Assembly (NCBI GenBank): GCA_014360905.1
Contig: JACIWW010000020.1
Coordinates: forward strand, 1 to 54,489
Direction of reading: 5' to 3'
DNA length: 54,489 bases
Source of the DNA: Chloroflexota bacterium
Lineage (GTDB): Bacteria; Chloroflexota; Anaerolineae; UBA2200
The notes under the pieces are model-generated. The model was not told the DNA's origin and did no database searches. It saw nothing but the letters and a program-made list of their open reading frames with translations. This document shows, in pieces, positions 45,500 to 54,330 of the stretch (position 1 is the stretch's first letter; each line of letters opens with the position of its first letter). Both the position numbers and the translations under genes were made by a program.

Positions 45500-46930
45500 A
45501 TGAAAAGCGTCGCATTCAAACCACGTGGCGTCATGCCCGCTTTAGTAACTCCTTTCACGGCCGATGAGGAGGTGGATGAAGCCGGTCTGCGCACATTGGT
45601 TCGTCACGTCTTGCCCCATGTGGATGGCGTTGTCCCGTGTGGCACAACGGGCGAGTTCGTCTATCTCACCCCAGATGAACAAAGGCGCATTATCGAGATT
45701 GTGATAGACGAAGTAGCCGGACGAGTGCCAGTAATCGCTGGCACGGGTGCTGCCTCGACCCGGCAGGCGGTGCAGTTGGCACGCGCCGCCCAGCAGGCGG
45801 AAGCTGATGCCTGCCTGGTGGTCACGCCCTTTTTCCTACATCCCGCTGATAAGGGCATCTATCAGCACTTCTATGAGATTGCCCAGGCTGTGGACTTGCC
45901 CATCATCATGTACAATATCCCCCAGACTGTGGATGCCTACCTTCCGCGCACGGTAATCGAGGATCTGGCCGATATCCCCAACATCGTCGCGCTGAAGGAT
46001 TCCTCCGGCAATCTCACCTATACCATGGAGGTGCTGGAAATGACCAAGGGTAGGCTAGATGTGCTTATCGGACATGACGAAGTGGTTCTGCCTGCCCTGG
46101 CCGCGGGCTGCAGTGGCATGATTCTGGCCAGTGCGCAGGTCTTTCCTGAGATATGGCAGAAGGTGTATGCTGCAGTCCAGGCAGGTGACCTGGAGACAGC
46201 ACGAACGCTGCAACTCAGCGTGCAAAAGCTAGCGCGCATCTTCTGCCGGCACGGTGGCGGAGTAGCCATCAAAGCAGCGCTGAACATGATGGGCATCAAA
46301 GTCGGTGGCCCCCGCCGTCCGTTGCTTCGGCAAGGCGGTGTGCTCATCAACGAGGTGCGCGCTGAGATACGCCTGGAGCTGGAAAAACTGGGCAAGATCA
46401 GCGCTACAGAGGTGGAGATCGAGGCTCCGAGTGCGCCTTTGCCGGAGCGGTTTGCCTCTCTGGGATTGCCAGCCGACCTCTTGCAATCGAATGGCGTGCG
46501 CATGGGCACTGCGGTAGTTGGCGAAGGTGTAGAAAGGGTACAGATTGACCTAGTGGCGGGCCCCAAAGATGGCCCAGTTGGCGATGCCTATGCGCTGCAA
46601 CTCACCTACCCGCGCCAAGGGCACGAGGCTTTGACTGCCATCCTTGAACCCAATTTGACCGTGCGCCCGGCTACGCTCATCGTGCCCGTCGTGGAACTGA
46701 AGGATCTGCGCCAGGCCAACATGATCTACGGGCCTACGCAGACGGCAGTGGGCAAAGCTGTTGTAGATGGCTTGGCTTCGGGGTTGATACCGACATCTGC
46801 CATGGAGGGAGAGATCATGCTAGCGCAAGTTACCGTGCATCCCCAGGCATTGGACCGCCATCAGATTTATTGGAATGCCTATAGAGCGATGAACGAGGCA
46901 CTGAACAATGCATACAATAGAGGACTCTGA
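45500..46930 (+). CDS. DHDPS/NAL-type class I aldolase fused to a Fae-like domain, copy 1
   Basis: The 476-residue product is a two-domain fusion. Residues 1-300 are a pyruvate-type class I aldolase: CGTTGEF (47-53), Tyr138 in MYNIP, Schiff-base Lys166 in ALKDSSG. The Arg that binds aspartate semialdehyde in true DapA is Thr143, so it is probably not lysine biosynthesis. Residues 332-476 match formaldehyde-activating enzyme (Fae): [49 protein letters not shown]. The AHIDL histidine of Fae is Gln348 here. The start at 45500 after AAAGGAGAG replaces a longer reading from 45437. It is followed by a small Cys-rich protein and a second fusion. Confidence 0.85.
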   Translation: MKSVAFKPRGVMPALVTPFTADEEVDEAGLRTLVRHVLPHVDGVVPCGTTGEFVYLTPDEQRRIIEIVIDEVAGRVPVIAGTGAASTRQAVQLARAAQQAEADACLVVTPFFLHPADKGIYQHFYEIAQAVDLPIIMYNIPQTVDAYLPRTVIEDLADIPNIVALKDSSGNLTYTMEVLEMTKGRLDVLIGHDEVVLPALAAGCSGMILASAQVFPEIWQKVYAAVQAGDLETARTLQLSVQKLARIFCRHGGGVAIKAALNMMGIKVGGPRRPLLRQGGVLINEVRAEIRLELEKLGKISATEVEIEAPSAPLPERFASLGLPADLLQSNGVRMGTAVVGEGVERVQIDLVAGPKDGPVGDAYALQLTYPRQGHEALTAILEPNLTVRPATLIVPVVELKDLRQANMIYGPTQTAVGKAVVDGLASGLIPTSAMEGEIMLAQVTVHPQALDRHQIYWNAYRAMNEALNNAYNRGL

Positions 46931-46931
46931 G

Positions 46932-47126
46932 ATGGAATGCAAACAAGAAAAGAACAAACAAACCTGCACCTGTACCTATGAACCATGCCCGCGTAAGGGC
47001 ATCTGTTGTGAGTGCATTGCCTACCACCGTCGCTACGGTGAACTACCTGGCTGCCTTTTCCCGCCAGAGGTAGAGCGCACGTACGATCGCTCTATTGCGC
47101 GATTTGTCGCGTGTTACAAACGCTGA
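46932..47126 (+). CDS. small Cys-rich protein (DUF6485-like)
   Basis: The function is unknown. The 64-residue product has eight Cys: [17 protein letters not shown] plus single Cys at the N end, in GCLFPP and near the C end, with a YDRSIARFV tail. The spacing suggests bound metal. The ATG at 46932 starts 1 base after the stop of the aldolase-Fae gene, which argues for coupled translation; an upstream ATG at 46908 overlaps that gene and is less likely. It sits between the two fusion genes. Confidence 0.75.
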   Translation: MECKQEKNKQTCTCTYEPCPRKGICCECIAYHRRYGELPGCLFPPEVERTYDRSIARFVACYKR

Positions 47127-47212
47127 GTGGAAGCACTGAGGTGCTCATTACGAGATTGCATTTTCCTGATCTGAGTTAAGAGGCTTTCTTCTCTGACGTG
47201 AAAGGAGCAAAC

Positions 47213-48682
47213 ATGAACAAGAAACCAGAGTGGTTCAAAGGGATCTTTCCGGCTCTGGTAACTCCATTTGTAAATGGCAGGGCTATTGATGAGGCAGCGT
47301 ACCGTGCCTTGATTCGCTTTGTCCTGCCCTATGTGAATGGGGTTGTGCCGGTAGGGACAACGGGCGAGTTCGTCTATTTGACCGAGGATGAGAAACGCCA
47401 GGCCATTGCCATCGCTCTGGATGAAGTGGCAGGGCGTGTTCCGGTGGTTGCGGGCACAGGCTGTGCCAGCACGCGCGATACCGTGGCCCTGACGCGCTAC
47501 GCCAAAGACGCTGGAGCGCAGGCAGCCCTTGTCGTGGCACCTTATTACCTCAAACCTACCTACAACGAGATCTACGAGCACTATGAGGCGGTGAGTAAAG
47601 TCGGCCTGCCGATTATCCTCTACAACATCCCCCAATGCGCTGGTACCCATTACGAATGGTGGACTGCGGAGGGATTGGCACAACTGGATAACGTGGTTGG
47701 CATTAAAGATTCCAGCGGGGACATGCCGTTTTTGATGGCTCTGTTTGAGAAAATAAAGGGGCTGGTCGGCATTTTCTGTGGCCACGATGAAATCATTACT
47801 GCGGCATTGGCAGCAGGAGCAGATGGCGCTATCCTTGCCAGTGCCAACCTTATCCCGGATGTCTGGCAGCAGATTTACGCTGCCGTGCGGAATGGCGACC
47901 TAGCCCAAGCGCAGGCTTTGCAAGCCAAGATCCAGATATTGGTGCGTCTCATCACCAGACAGGGTTCTGTTCAGGCGGTCAAAGAGGGGCTATGGATGAT
48001 GGGACTCGAGGTGGGCAATGCGCGCTTGCCTATGATGCCTGGCGATGCTTTCCGACGCGAGGATCGCGAAGACCTGCGCTGGCAACTGGAAAAGTTGGGC
48101 AAGATCCCGCTACGGGTAATGGAATATGAATTGCGCGGCAAAACGGTGCGTACAACCGTTCCTGCCACACCCCAAACGCCGCACCGGGTCAATGGGTTTG
48201 CTCTGAAGATTGGCGAGGGCTTTGCCGGACCACCTTTCTTCGAGTTGGCACATATTGACCTGCTGTTGGGCGAGCGAGGCGGGCCAGTGGACCGGGCTAT
48301 TGACCAGGCGCTCACTGTATCGCATCCTGGACACGAGGTGCGCGTCATTTACGAACGCCCGCGCACGTTGCTTGTGCCAACTGTTACCTTGCGCACGGAT
48401 AAGCAGGCAGAACACATTTACACTTGGGCCACCAATGGCATTGTGCAGGCTATCGAGGCCAGCATTGCCGATGGCTTCCTGCCTAAAGAGGCGCTGGACG
48501 ATCTGGTCATGATTGCCAATGCATTCGTTCACCCTGCAGCAGCCAACCGCAAGCGCATCGAGGTGAACAACTATAAGGCGATGCGCGCCGCCATTCGCAA
48601 AGCCATTGAGGGGCGTCCCACGCTCGAAGAGATGCTACACGAGAGACAAGCGGTGCGCCACCCATTCCGGTACGCGCCATAA
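47213..48682 (+). CDS. DHDPS/NAL-type class I aldolase fused to a Fae-like domain, copy 2
   Basis: The 489-residue product is a paralogue of the fusion upstream. The aldolase part has VGTTGEF (47-53), Tyr137 in LYNIP and Schiff-base Lys165 in GIKDSSG; the DapA Arg position is Cys142. Residues about 328-489 are a Fae-like domain that keeps the active-site-type histidine (His347 in AHIDLLLG). It also has RTLLVPTVTL, ANAFVHPAA and a C-terminal ERQAVRHPF like that of methylotroph Fae proteins. The start at 47213 follows AAAGGAG. It is the last gene of the rightward cluster and converges with the aldehyde oxidoreductase gene 15 bases away. Confidence 0.85.
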   Translation: MNKKPEWFKGIFPALVTPFVNGRAIDEAAYRALIRFVLPYVNGVVPVGTTGEFVYLTEDEKRQAIAIALDEVAGRVPVVAGTGCASTRDTVALTRYAKDAGAQAALVVAPYYLKPTYNEIYEHYEAVSKVGLPIILYNIPQCAGTHYEWWTAEGLAQLDNVVGIKDSSGDMPFLMALFEKIKGLVGIFCGHDEIITAALAAGADGAILASANLIPDVWQQIYAAVRNGDLAQAQALQAKIQILVRLITRQGSVQAVKEGLWMMGLEVGNARLPMMPGDAFRREDREDLRWQLEKLGKIPLRVMEYELRGKTVRTTVPATPQTPHRVNGFALKIGEGFAGPPFFELAHIDLLLGERGGPVDRAIDQALTVSHPGHEVRVIYERPRTLLVPTVTLRTDKQAEHIYTWATNGIVQAIEASIADGFLPKEALDDLVMIANAFVHPAAANRKRIEVNNYKAMRAAIRKAIEGRPTLEEMLHERQAVRHPFRYAP

Positions 48683-48697
48683 AAGAAACCAGGGTTT

Positions 48698-50665
48698 CTA
48701 TAAGGGATAGGGGTTATACAGCACTGCTTTCAATCCCAACGTTTTCACTGTCTCCGGCAGAGGCCAACCGGTGACTGGGTCAACGCCCATGATCTCGAAG
48801 TAGCTCTTGGACATCGCCTCTGTATCCAGCGTCACACCAGCCAGAGGACCTACCTCTAGAGGAGGTTCTCCGCGCTCGCGTGCTGGCAGCGTAACTTGCT
48901 TTGGCGAGATGCCCTCGCGGGCATTAAAGGCATGGCGCAGGGCCTGGATGCGCCTTCCGATGCGGAGCAAGTCCAGTTCGTCCACATCCCAGCCAGTAGC
49001 AGCTCGTAACCAATCCAGAACGGGTGGTTCACCCATCAACAAACTGAATTGACATAAGCCCAGGGAATCAAAGGCGCGCACCACTTGCATGGCCACGGCC
49101 GCTTCTGCTCCCTTGGCAGCGTAATCATAGCGGTCAGCCGGCTGGAGTCCACTCAGTTTGAGATAGCGCGCGATGGTGGGATTAGCCGTCATCCCGCTAA
49201 GAGTAGCAGTGTGACGACCCGGTGCCGGATCCAGCAGGTAACCAACGGCAACGATGGGCTCGTAGAGTCCGCGGTGCATCGGCAGTTCCTGGCCACCAGC
49301 GTGCACAGCGGCCTCTTGAGCAGCGGGATCGAGCCTCGCCGCGGCTCGCCGTACACCGTCGGCCAGCCATTCCCCGAGTCCTGGCTGACGAGCAGCAATG
49401 CGCCTGGTCAGCTCGATGATTGCTTGCCCATCTCCCCAACGAAGGTCAAGTTCATCAGCTAGTTCAGGCGGCAGACAGCCACGCTCAGCGCACTCGACGG
49501 CAAAAGCCACAGCCACGCCTGTGGAGATGGTATCCAATCCGGCCAGGTTACAGATTTCATTGCAGGCCACCACCGTATCCAGATCAGCGTTCATGAGCAA
49601 TGGGCCGAAAGCAGCCAGTGTCTCGTACTCTGGGCGGTGACCAGTGCCTCCGTCTGGCAATCGGATGGTTGCGCCACATGCGAGCGGGCAACTGTGACAG
49701 GCATATGGTTTAATCTTGGTGCGGATGACCGCCTCATCGCTGATGTTTTCAGCCATGCTGACCGGGTAGTCCCGTACGCTTGTACCCGTCCAATTGCGGA
49801 TAGGGGTATCCTCAAGAGCAACCAGCAAAGCGGTTGCTGATGCTGTCCCGTACAAGCGATAGGTGTCAATGATCATCTGTACTGGGCCGCTAGTGGGTTT
49901 GAAACTGAGACGGCGCAAAAGAGGAGCAAAGACATGGAGGAACTTGGGTACAATGGGTATCCAGCGGGCCGGTTGCCGGCGGAACAATTGGCGGTAACCT
50001 TTTACGCTTTGTTCAAAGGCGTTCTTGTGCGCAAGGGATAGCGTTGCCTTACCCCGTACAGCCACGGCTTTCAAGTTCTTGGTGCCCATCACTGCCCCCA
50101 AACCGCAGCGAGCGGCAATCCGACCGCCATCGTTGACAATCCCGGAGATGAGCGAGCGCTTTTCCCCCGCAGGACCGATGCAGGCCACCTGCACATCTGT
50201 CGAAGTAGCGTGTCGGATGGCTTCCTCCGTCGCGACTGTGTCCAGACCCCACAGCTCACCAGCATCGCGTAGTTCAGCATACTGGTCATCTACGTAGAGA
50301 TAGACAGGGCTCTCTGCTATGCCACGAACGAAGATGCCATCGTAGCCCGCCCCGCGCAAGGCTGGGCCAAATCTGCCTCCGCCATTTGCATCGCCCCAGC
50401 CCCCGGTGAGCGGCGACTTGGCCACCACCATGAAGCGGCCACTGAAAGGCGCGTTGGTGCCAGTGAGCAGACCGGGCAGGAATCCCAATATGTTGTCAGG
50501 GCCTAGAGGGTCAGCGTGGGTTGGGAGGCGTTCGTAGAGCACGCGCACGCCCAGTCCGTATCCTCCTAGATACTGGCGATAGATCTCATCTGGAAGCGTT
50601 TGTGCCTCAAGATGCCCAGTTGAAAGATCAACGAATAGTACCTTTCCCCAATATCCGTTCAACAT
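48698..50665 (-). CDS. aldehyde:ferredoxin oxidoreductase (tungsten/molybdopterin type)
   Basis: The enzyme oxidises aldehydes to acids with ferredoxin as acceptor. The 655 residues start LNGYWGKVLFVDLSTGHLEA. They show the pterin-binding N domain (GGYGLGVRVLYERLP, GGGRFGPALRGAGYDGIFVRG), the CHSCPLACG iron-sulfur motif near 330, and the later Cys in DSLGLCQFS. The layout matches AOR-family proteins of about 600-700 residues. An ATG at 50665 is used; a TTG at 50689 is an alternative that overlaps the previous gene. It ends the leftward operon. Confidence 0.93.
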   Translation of the reverse strand: MLNGYWGKVLFVDLSTGHLEAQTLPDEIYRQYLGGYGLGVRVLYERLPTHADPLGPDNILGFLPGLLTGTNAPFSGRFMVVAKSPLTGGWGDANGGGRFGPALRGAGYDGIFVRGIAESPVYLYVDDQYAELRDAGELWGLDTVATEEAIRHATSTDVQVACIGPAGEKRSLISGIVNDGGRIAARCGLGAVMGTKNLKAVAVRGKATLSLAHKNAFEQSVKGYRQLFRRQPARWIPIVPKFLHVFAPLLRRLSFKPTSGPVQMIIDTYRLYGTASATALLVALEDTPIRNWTGTSVRDYPVSMAENISDEAVIRTKIKPYACHSCPLACGATIRLPDGGTGHRPEYETLAAFGPLLMNADLDTVVACNEICNLAGLDTISTGVAVAFAVECAERGCLPPELADELDLRWGDGQAIIELTRRIAARQPGLGEWLADGVRRAAARLDPAAQEAAVHAGGQELPMHRGLYEPIVAVGYLLDPAPGRHTATLSGMTANPTIARYLKLSGLQPADRYDYAAKGAEAAVAMQVVRAFDSLGLCQFSLLMGEPPVLDWLRAATGWDVDELDLLRIGRRIQALRHAFNAREGISPKQVTLPARERGEPPLEVGPLAGVTLDTEAMSKSYFEIMGVDPVTGWPLPETVKTLGLKAVLYNPYPL

Positions 50666-50681
50666 ATGCCCTTGCTGTGGG

Positions 50682-51317
50682 TTAACCAATGCCCATTGTC
50701 TGTAACATTTCCACCATCTCGGGTGGCAGGTGAGCTGGCTCTTTGCCGAAAAGCTTGCAGGCTAGCAGAACCTGAACCACCTCCTCGATGGCCATGGTGC
50801 GGTTCGCTGCCTGGCGCAGCGTCCAGCCAACAGTCAGCAAGCCATGACATTGCATCAAAACCGCCGGGCTATGCTGCAGTGCCGCGACTACCGCCTCGCA
50901 TAACTCCGTTGAGCCTGATACGTAGTAAGGTATGACCTGTGTATTGATAAATGGAACCGCGTCTACTGTGATGGGTGGAATGCTGCCGTTTATCAGTCCC
51001 AATGCCGTGCATAATCTAGCGTGGCTGTGGATAACCGCTTCGATCTCCTGGTAGGCGGCATAGACAGCCAGATGCACCCTGGTCTCGACCGAAGGGCGCT
51101 GACGACGCTCGTAGGGTCGGCCTTTGCTATTCACCTTCACCATGTCTTCGGGTTTGAGGCCACCCTTGTAGAGCATGGTGGGCGTGATGAGGAAGGCATC
51201 TTCTTCATCGGGGATACGCACCGAAATGTTGCCGCCAGTGGGCGTAATCATCCCCATAGCAAACAGCTCATCAACAACACTGACAATTTCCTGACGCAAT
51301 TCCTGCTCTGTTGCCAT
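50682..51317 (-). CDS. class II aldolase/adducin-family protein (FucA/AraD-like)
   Basis: The product is a zinc-dependent aldolase or epimerase acting on sugar phosphates; its substrate is unknown. The 211 residues include the TPTGGNISVRIP motif near 26-37, ITPTMLYKG, the zinc site HSHARL near 97-102 and CHGLLTVG near 155-162 (usually NHG). ETRVHLAVY gives the conserved acidic residue. It lies between the kinase and the aldehyde oxidoreductase in a leftward operon, a place that suits an aldolase acting on the kinase product. Confidence 0.9.
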   Translation of the reverse strand: MATEQELRQEIVSVVDELFAMGMITPTGGNISVRIPDEEDAFLITPTMLYKGGLKPEDMVKVNSKGRPYERRQRPSVETRVHLAVYAAYQEIEAVIHSHARLCTALGLINGSIPPITVDAVPFINTQVIPYYVSGSTELCEAVVAALQHSPAVLMQCHGLLTVGWTLRQAANRTMAIEEVVQVLLACKLFGKEPAHLPPEMVEMLQTMGIG

Positions 51318-51345
51318 CTCTTTAACCCCTTCGTTAGCTCAGATG

Positions 51346-52842
51346 CTAAAGCGCACGTGCCTGCTCAAATAGCCTAGTCCATTTACGATATAACGCACGG
51401 TAAGCACGCGCGTTCTCGACATTTGGCTCCACCAGCGCTTCCTGGTGCACCATAGCTGCACTGGCTGAAGGTAAATCGTGGTATAGCCCCGCTCCCACGG
51501 CAGCACAGATTGCCGCACCAAGACTGCTAGCTTCGTGCACTCGCGGTACCTGCACCGGGTGTTGGCAAACATCCGCGACAATCTGCGCAAAGAGGCCCGA
51601 ATGGGCCAGACCACCGCACAAATTCAAGCAGCTCAGCTTCTGTCCACTGATCGCCTCTAGTTGCTCAACATTGCCGCGTACTGCATAGGCGATGTTTTCC
51701 AGGATAGCTCGGCCAAAAGCTCCGCGCGTTGGCGGATGCTCTGTGCCTCCTAGAAATGGGAAGACAAAAACGGATTTGGGTGGGAAAGCCAGTTCGCGGA
51801 AGTCAGCAATCTGTGGGCCTATCACGGCCAATACTTCTCCCGGCTGGGCTTGCTGCATTTCGTTCTCTAGTCTGTAATAATCAGCCCTGCCAACGCCGAC
51901 AAAGGTCTGGCAAAACCAACGATAAGCGCTACCAGCCAGCCCAGCATTGCTCTCCAAAACCCAACGACCTGGGATGACATAGGCTCCCAAATGCAAGCGG
52001 TGCAGTTCGTCGAAAACGGGCCGCGAAAGAACCATTTGCACTGGCATCGTCGTTCCCGCGATAACCGTGGTTGCGCCTTCCTCCCAAGCAGCACAACCCA
52101 AGCAGGCAGCTTGCGAATCTCCGGCCCCAGCAGCAACAGGGATGCCCTTTGGCAAGCCTAATGCCTCTGCTGCTTGTGCGGTCAATGCGCCTACGGTTTC
52201 CCCAGGCTGATGACAAGGGGGATAGAGTTGCTCGGAGTAACCTAAACAATGAGCCAATTCAGAGGACCAGGTGCATTGCACAACATCGAAAAGCATGGAG
52301 GAACTGGCATTCGTCGGCTCTGTACACATTTGACCACTGAGGCGATAGATCAGCCAATCACTGATCATCAAGACCCGTGCGACCCGCTCGTAGACCTCAG
52401 GACGATGAATCCGAAACCACCATAAGCGTTCTGCGGCGCCTAGACCCAATGGCCAGCGTCCGGCGATGCGGTAAACTATCTCGCCGAATTGGTTGGCAAT
52501 ATCTTCGGCATGCAGGACACCGCGTGCATCGCGATTGGTACTGCAGTGGAGTTCGCGACCTCCTGCGTCCAGAAAGACAACCCCATCGCGCTGACTAGTA
52601 GCACTGATGCCAAGCACATCCTGAGGGTGGATGCTGGCCTGAGACATGGCTTGCTTCGTGGTGCGACACAGGATAGCCCACATCTCTTGAGGATCGAATT
52701 CCGCTCCCAGGGGTTCATCTGCCGGAGTGCGCGGAGACCAGTCCTCTGCTGCTGAAGAGATCAGATTGCCCTGTAGGTCGAAGATGGCACTGCGTCCAGA
52801 GCCGCTGCCGGCGTCCAATGCGATTACACAATCAGTTTTCAT
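51346..52842 (-). CDS. FGGY-family carbohydrate kinase, LsrK-like
   Basis: The 498-residue product phosphorylates a small polyol or sugar. It begins DCVIALDAGSGSGRSAIFDL with the ATP-binding fold. It contains SATSQRDGVVF, NRDARG, the MISDWLIYRLSG segment seen in AI-2 kinase (LsrK), the GAGDSQAACLG motif and the C-terminal nucleotide segment LNLCGGLAHSGLFAQI. It is closer by eye to LsrK than to xylulokinase. No lsr transport or regulator genes are nearby. The start at 52842 after GAGGTT is preferred to a longer reading. Confidence 0.88.
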   Translation of the reverse strand: MKTDCVIALDAGSGSGRSAIFDLQGNLISSAAEDWSPRTPADEPLGAEFDPQEMWAILCRTTKQAMSQASIHPQDVLGISATSQRDGVVFLDAGGRELHCSTNRDARGVLHAEDIANQFGEIVYRIAGRWPLGLGAAERLWWFRIHRPEVYERVARVLMISDWLIYRLSGQMCTEPTNASSSMLFDVVQCTWSSELAHCLGYSEQLYPPCHQPGETVGALTAQAAEALGLPKGIPVAAGAGDSQAACLGCAAWEEGATTVIAGTTMPVQMVLSRPVFDELHRLHLGAYVIPGRWVLESNAGLAGSAYRWFCQTFVGVGRADYYRLENEMQQAQPGEVLAVIGPQIADFRELAFPPKSVFVFPFLGGTEHPPTRGAFGRAILENIAYAVRGNVEQLEAISGQKLSCLNLCGGLAHSGLFAQIVADVCQHPVQVPRVHEASSLGAAICAAVGAGLYHDLPSASAAMVHQEALVEPNVENARAYRALYRKWTRLFEQARAL

Positions 52843-52902
52843 GGCCAACCTCACACAGTGGTGATAACCCCGCAACAAGCGCATTTCAGACAGATGGACA
52901 TG

Positions 52903-53901
52903 CTACCACTGGAAGCGCTCCAGCACCTGTGGATTGGCGCAGTGCAACGGTCGCTGTCCTTCGAAGAGCCGCACCAAGTCCGCTGTGGCAATGCGCGATT
53001 GGTGGGTCACTACCTCGGCAGTGCTTCCGCCAATGTGAGGCGTGGCGATGACGTTCTCCAGGCTCAGCAATGGATGCTCTGGAGATGGGGGCTCGTCCTT
53101 GAATACATCCAGGGCTGCGCCACCCAGATGCCCATTGCGTAGGGCTTGATAGAGAGCTGTCTCATCTGTCAAATCTGCGCGAGCGGTATTGATGAAATAG
53201 GCTCCGTTTTTCATTAGGCTGAATTCGCGCTCACCGATCAGTCCGGTTGTTTCCTCTGTAACAGGTGCATGCAAACTAACGATGTCAGAGCACTGCAACA
53301 GTTCTTCCAAGCTCAACAATGTCACACCCAACTCCAGGGCCTCTTCGCGGGCGACGTAGGGGTCATACGCTACCACGCGGGCTCCGAAAGCACGCAAGCG
53401 AGTTGCTACAGCCCGCCCGACTGCTCCTAGTCCTACCAGGCCAACCGTCTTTTCCCAGAGCTCCGTGCCACGGTACTGGGTGAAGACACGAGCCAATTTC
53501 TCCATGCCATCACCGGGTTCACGCAGAATGCTTGCCACAGATAAGAAATGTCGCAACAGAGCGAGCATAAACAGCAACGTCAGATCGGCCACAGCATCGG
53601 CATTGCGTCCAGGGGTGATTAACACGGGGATGCCGTACTCAGTAGCAGCTTCAATGTCAATGTTCACTGGTGCACCACGGCAACAAGAAATAACCCGCAG
53701 GCTAGGTGCTTTGGAGAAGATATATCGGCGAACCTGGTCAACCTCGGTAACCAGGACGTTCACGCCCTCGAGCGCCTTGACTAGTTTGGAGCCAGCCAGG
53801 ACCTGCATCTGTTCGCCATAGCTGCTGTATTCCACTTCCCCATAACGGCGCAGGGTGGCTAGTGCCTCCTCGTCGAACTGAGCAGTGATCAGAATCTTCA
53901 T
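52903..53901 (-). CDS. D-isomer-specific 2-hydroxyacid dehydrogenase (phosphoglycerate-dehydrogenase-like)
   Basis: The product is an NAD-dependent dehydrogenase of 332 residues. The catalytic fold holds VISCCRGAPVNIDIEAA. The Rossmann motif is VGLVGLGAVGRAVATRLRAFG, and the catalytic Arg, Glu and His lie in NTARADLTD, DEPPSPEHPL and TPHIGGST. There is no ACT domain, so it is not a full serine-pathway enzyme. Its start overlaps the stop of the SCP2-like gene as ATGA. The substrate is probably a sugar acid or similar hydroxyacid from this operon's pathway. Confidence 0.92.
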   Translation of the reverse strand: MKILITAQFDEEALATLRRYGEVEYSSYGEQMQVLAGSKLVKALEGVNVLVTEVDQVRRYIFSKAPSLRVISCCRGAPVNIDIEAATEYGIPVLITPGRNADAVADLTLLFMLALLRHFLSVASILREPGDGMEKLARVFTQYRGTELWEKTVGLVGLGAVGRAVATRLRAFGARVVAYDPYVAREEALELGVTLLSLEELLQCSDIVSLHAPVTEETTGLIGEREFSLMKNGAYFINTARADLTDETALYQALRNGHLGGAALDVFKDEPPSPEHPLLSLENVIATPHIGGSTAEVVTHQSRIATADLVRLFEGQRPLHCANPQVLERFQW

Positions 53902-54290
53902 GAGCCTATTTCAGATTTTGCTTGCAGGTAGATGCGTTGAAAATCATCCATGAGGCTTTGCAGACGCATCGCGGCGGCAACATTGCCAGAAAAAGCCAGG
54001 TCCCCTTTCATCGCCGCTTTGGCAGCGTTCACCTTGCCGGTGAACATGCCATCGAAAATGTCGCTGTCCATCGTTAGTTGTGCGTCCGATTCTTCGAGCT
54101 CGCCCAATCCCGCTTCGATTTTGCCATCCAAAAAACGGGTGTAGAAGAAGACGTCCAGGTCGGGGAACTCGTAGCTCAGGGAGAGGTTCTTCCCCTTGCT
54201 GGCCTGGATGAGTGCGGCATCAGACTGCATCAACTCAGCCATCTTGGCCAATACTCGTTTCAATTCATCCGGTGTTTGATATACGGGCAT
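53898..54290 (-). CDS. SCP-2 sterol-transfer-family small protein
   Basis: The 130-residue product has the fold pattern of SCP2 domains: SKGKNLSLSYEFPDLD, DSDAQLTMDSDIFDGMFTGK (about 70-89) and NAAKAAMKGDLAFSGNVAAAM. Such proteins bind lipids or acyl-CoA-like ligands; its job here is unknown. The ATG at 54290 after GAGGAGGAG is preferred to a start at 54359, which would lie across the promoter. It heads the leftward operon and overlaps the dehydrogenase gene by 4 bases. Confidence 0.85.
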   Translation of the reverse strand: MPVYQTPDELKRVLAKMAELMQSDAALIQASKGKNLSLSYEFPDLDVFFYTRFLDGKIEAGLGELEESDAQLTMDSDIFDGMFTGKVNAAKAAMKGDLAFSGNVAAAMRLQSLMDDFQRIYLQAKSEIGS

Positions 54291-54330
54291 AACAATCTCC
54301 TCCTCTTCTGGAATGCAGCCACTATTGTGG

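Noticed and set aside
45500-48682. Two genes as dapA (lysine biosynthesis)
   Set aside because: The aspartate-semialdehyde-binding Arg is absent in both, and both carry a Fae-like domain that DapA lacks.
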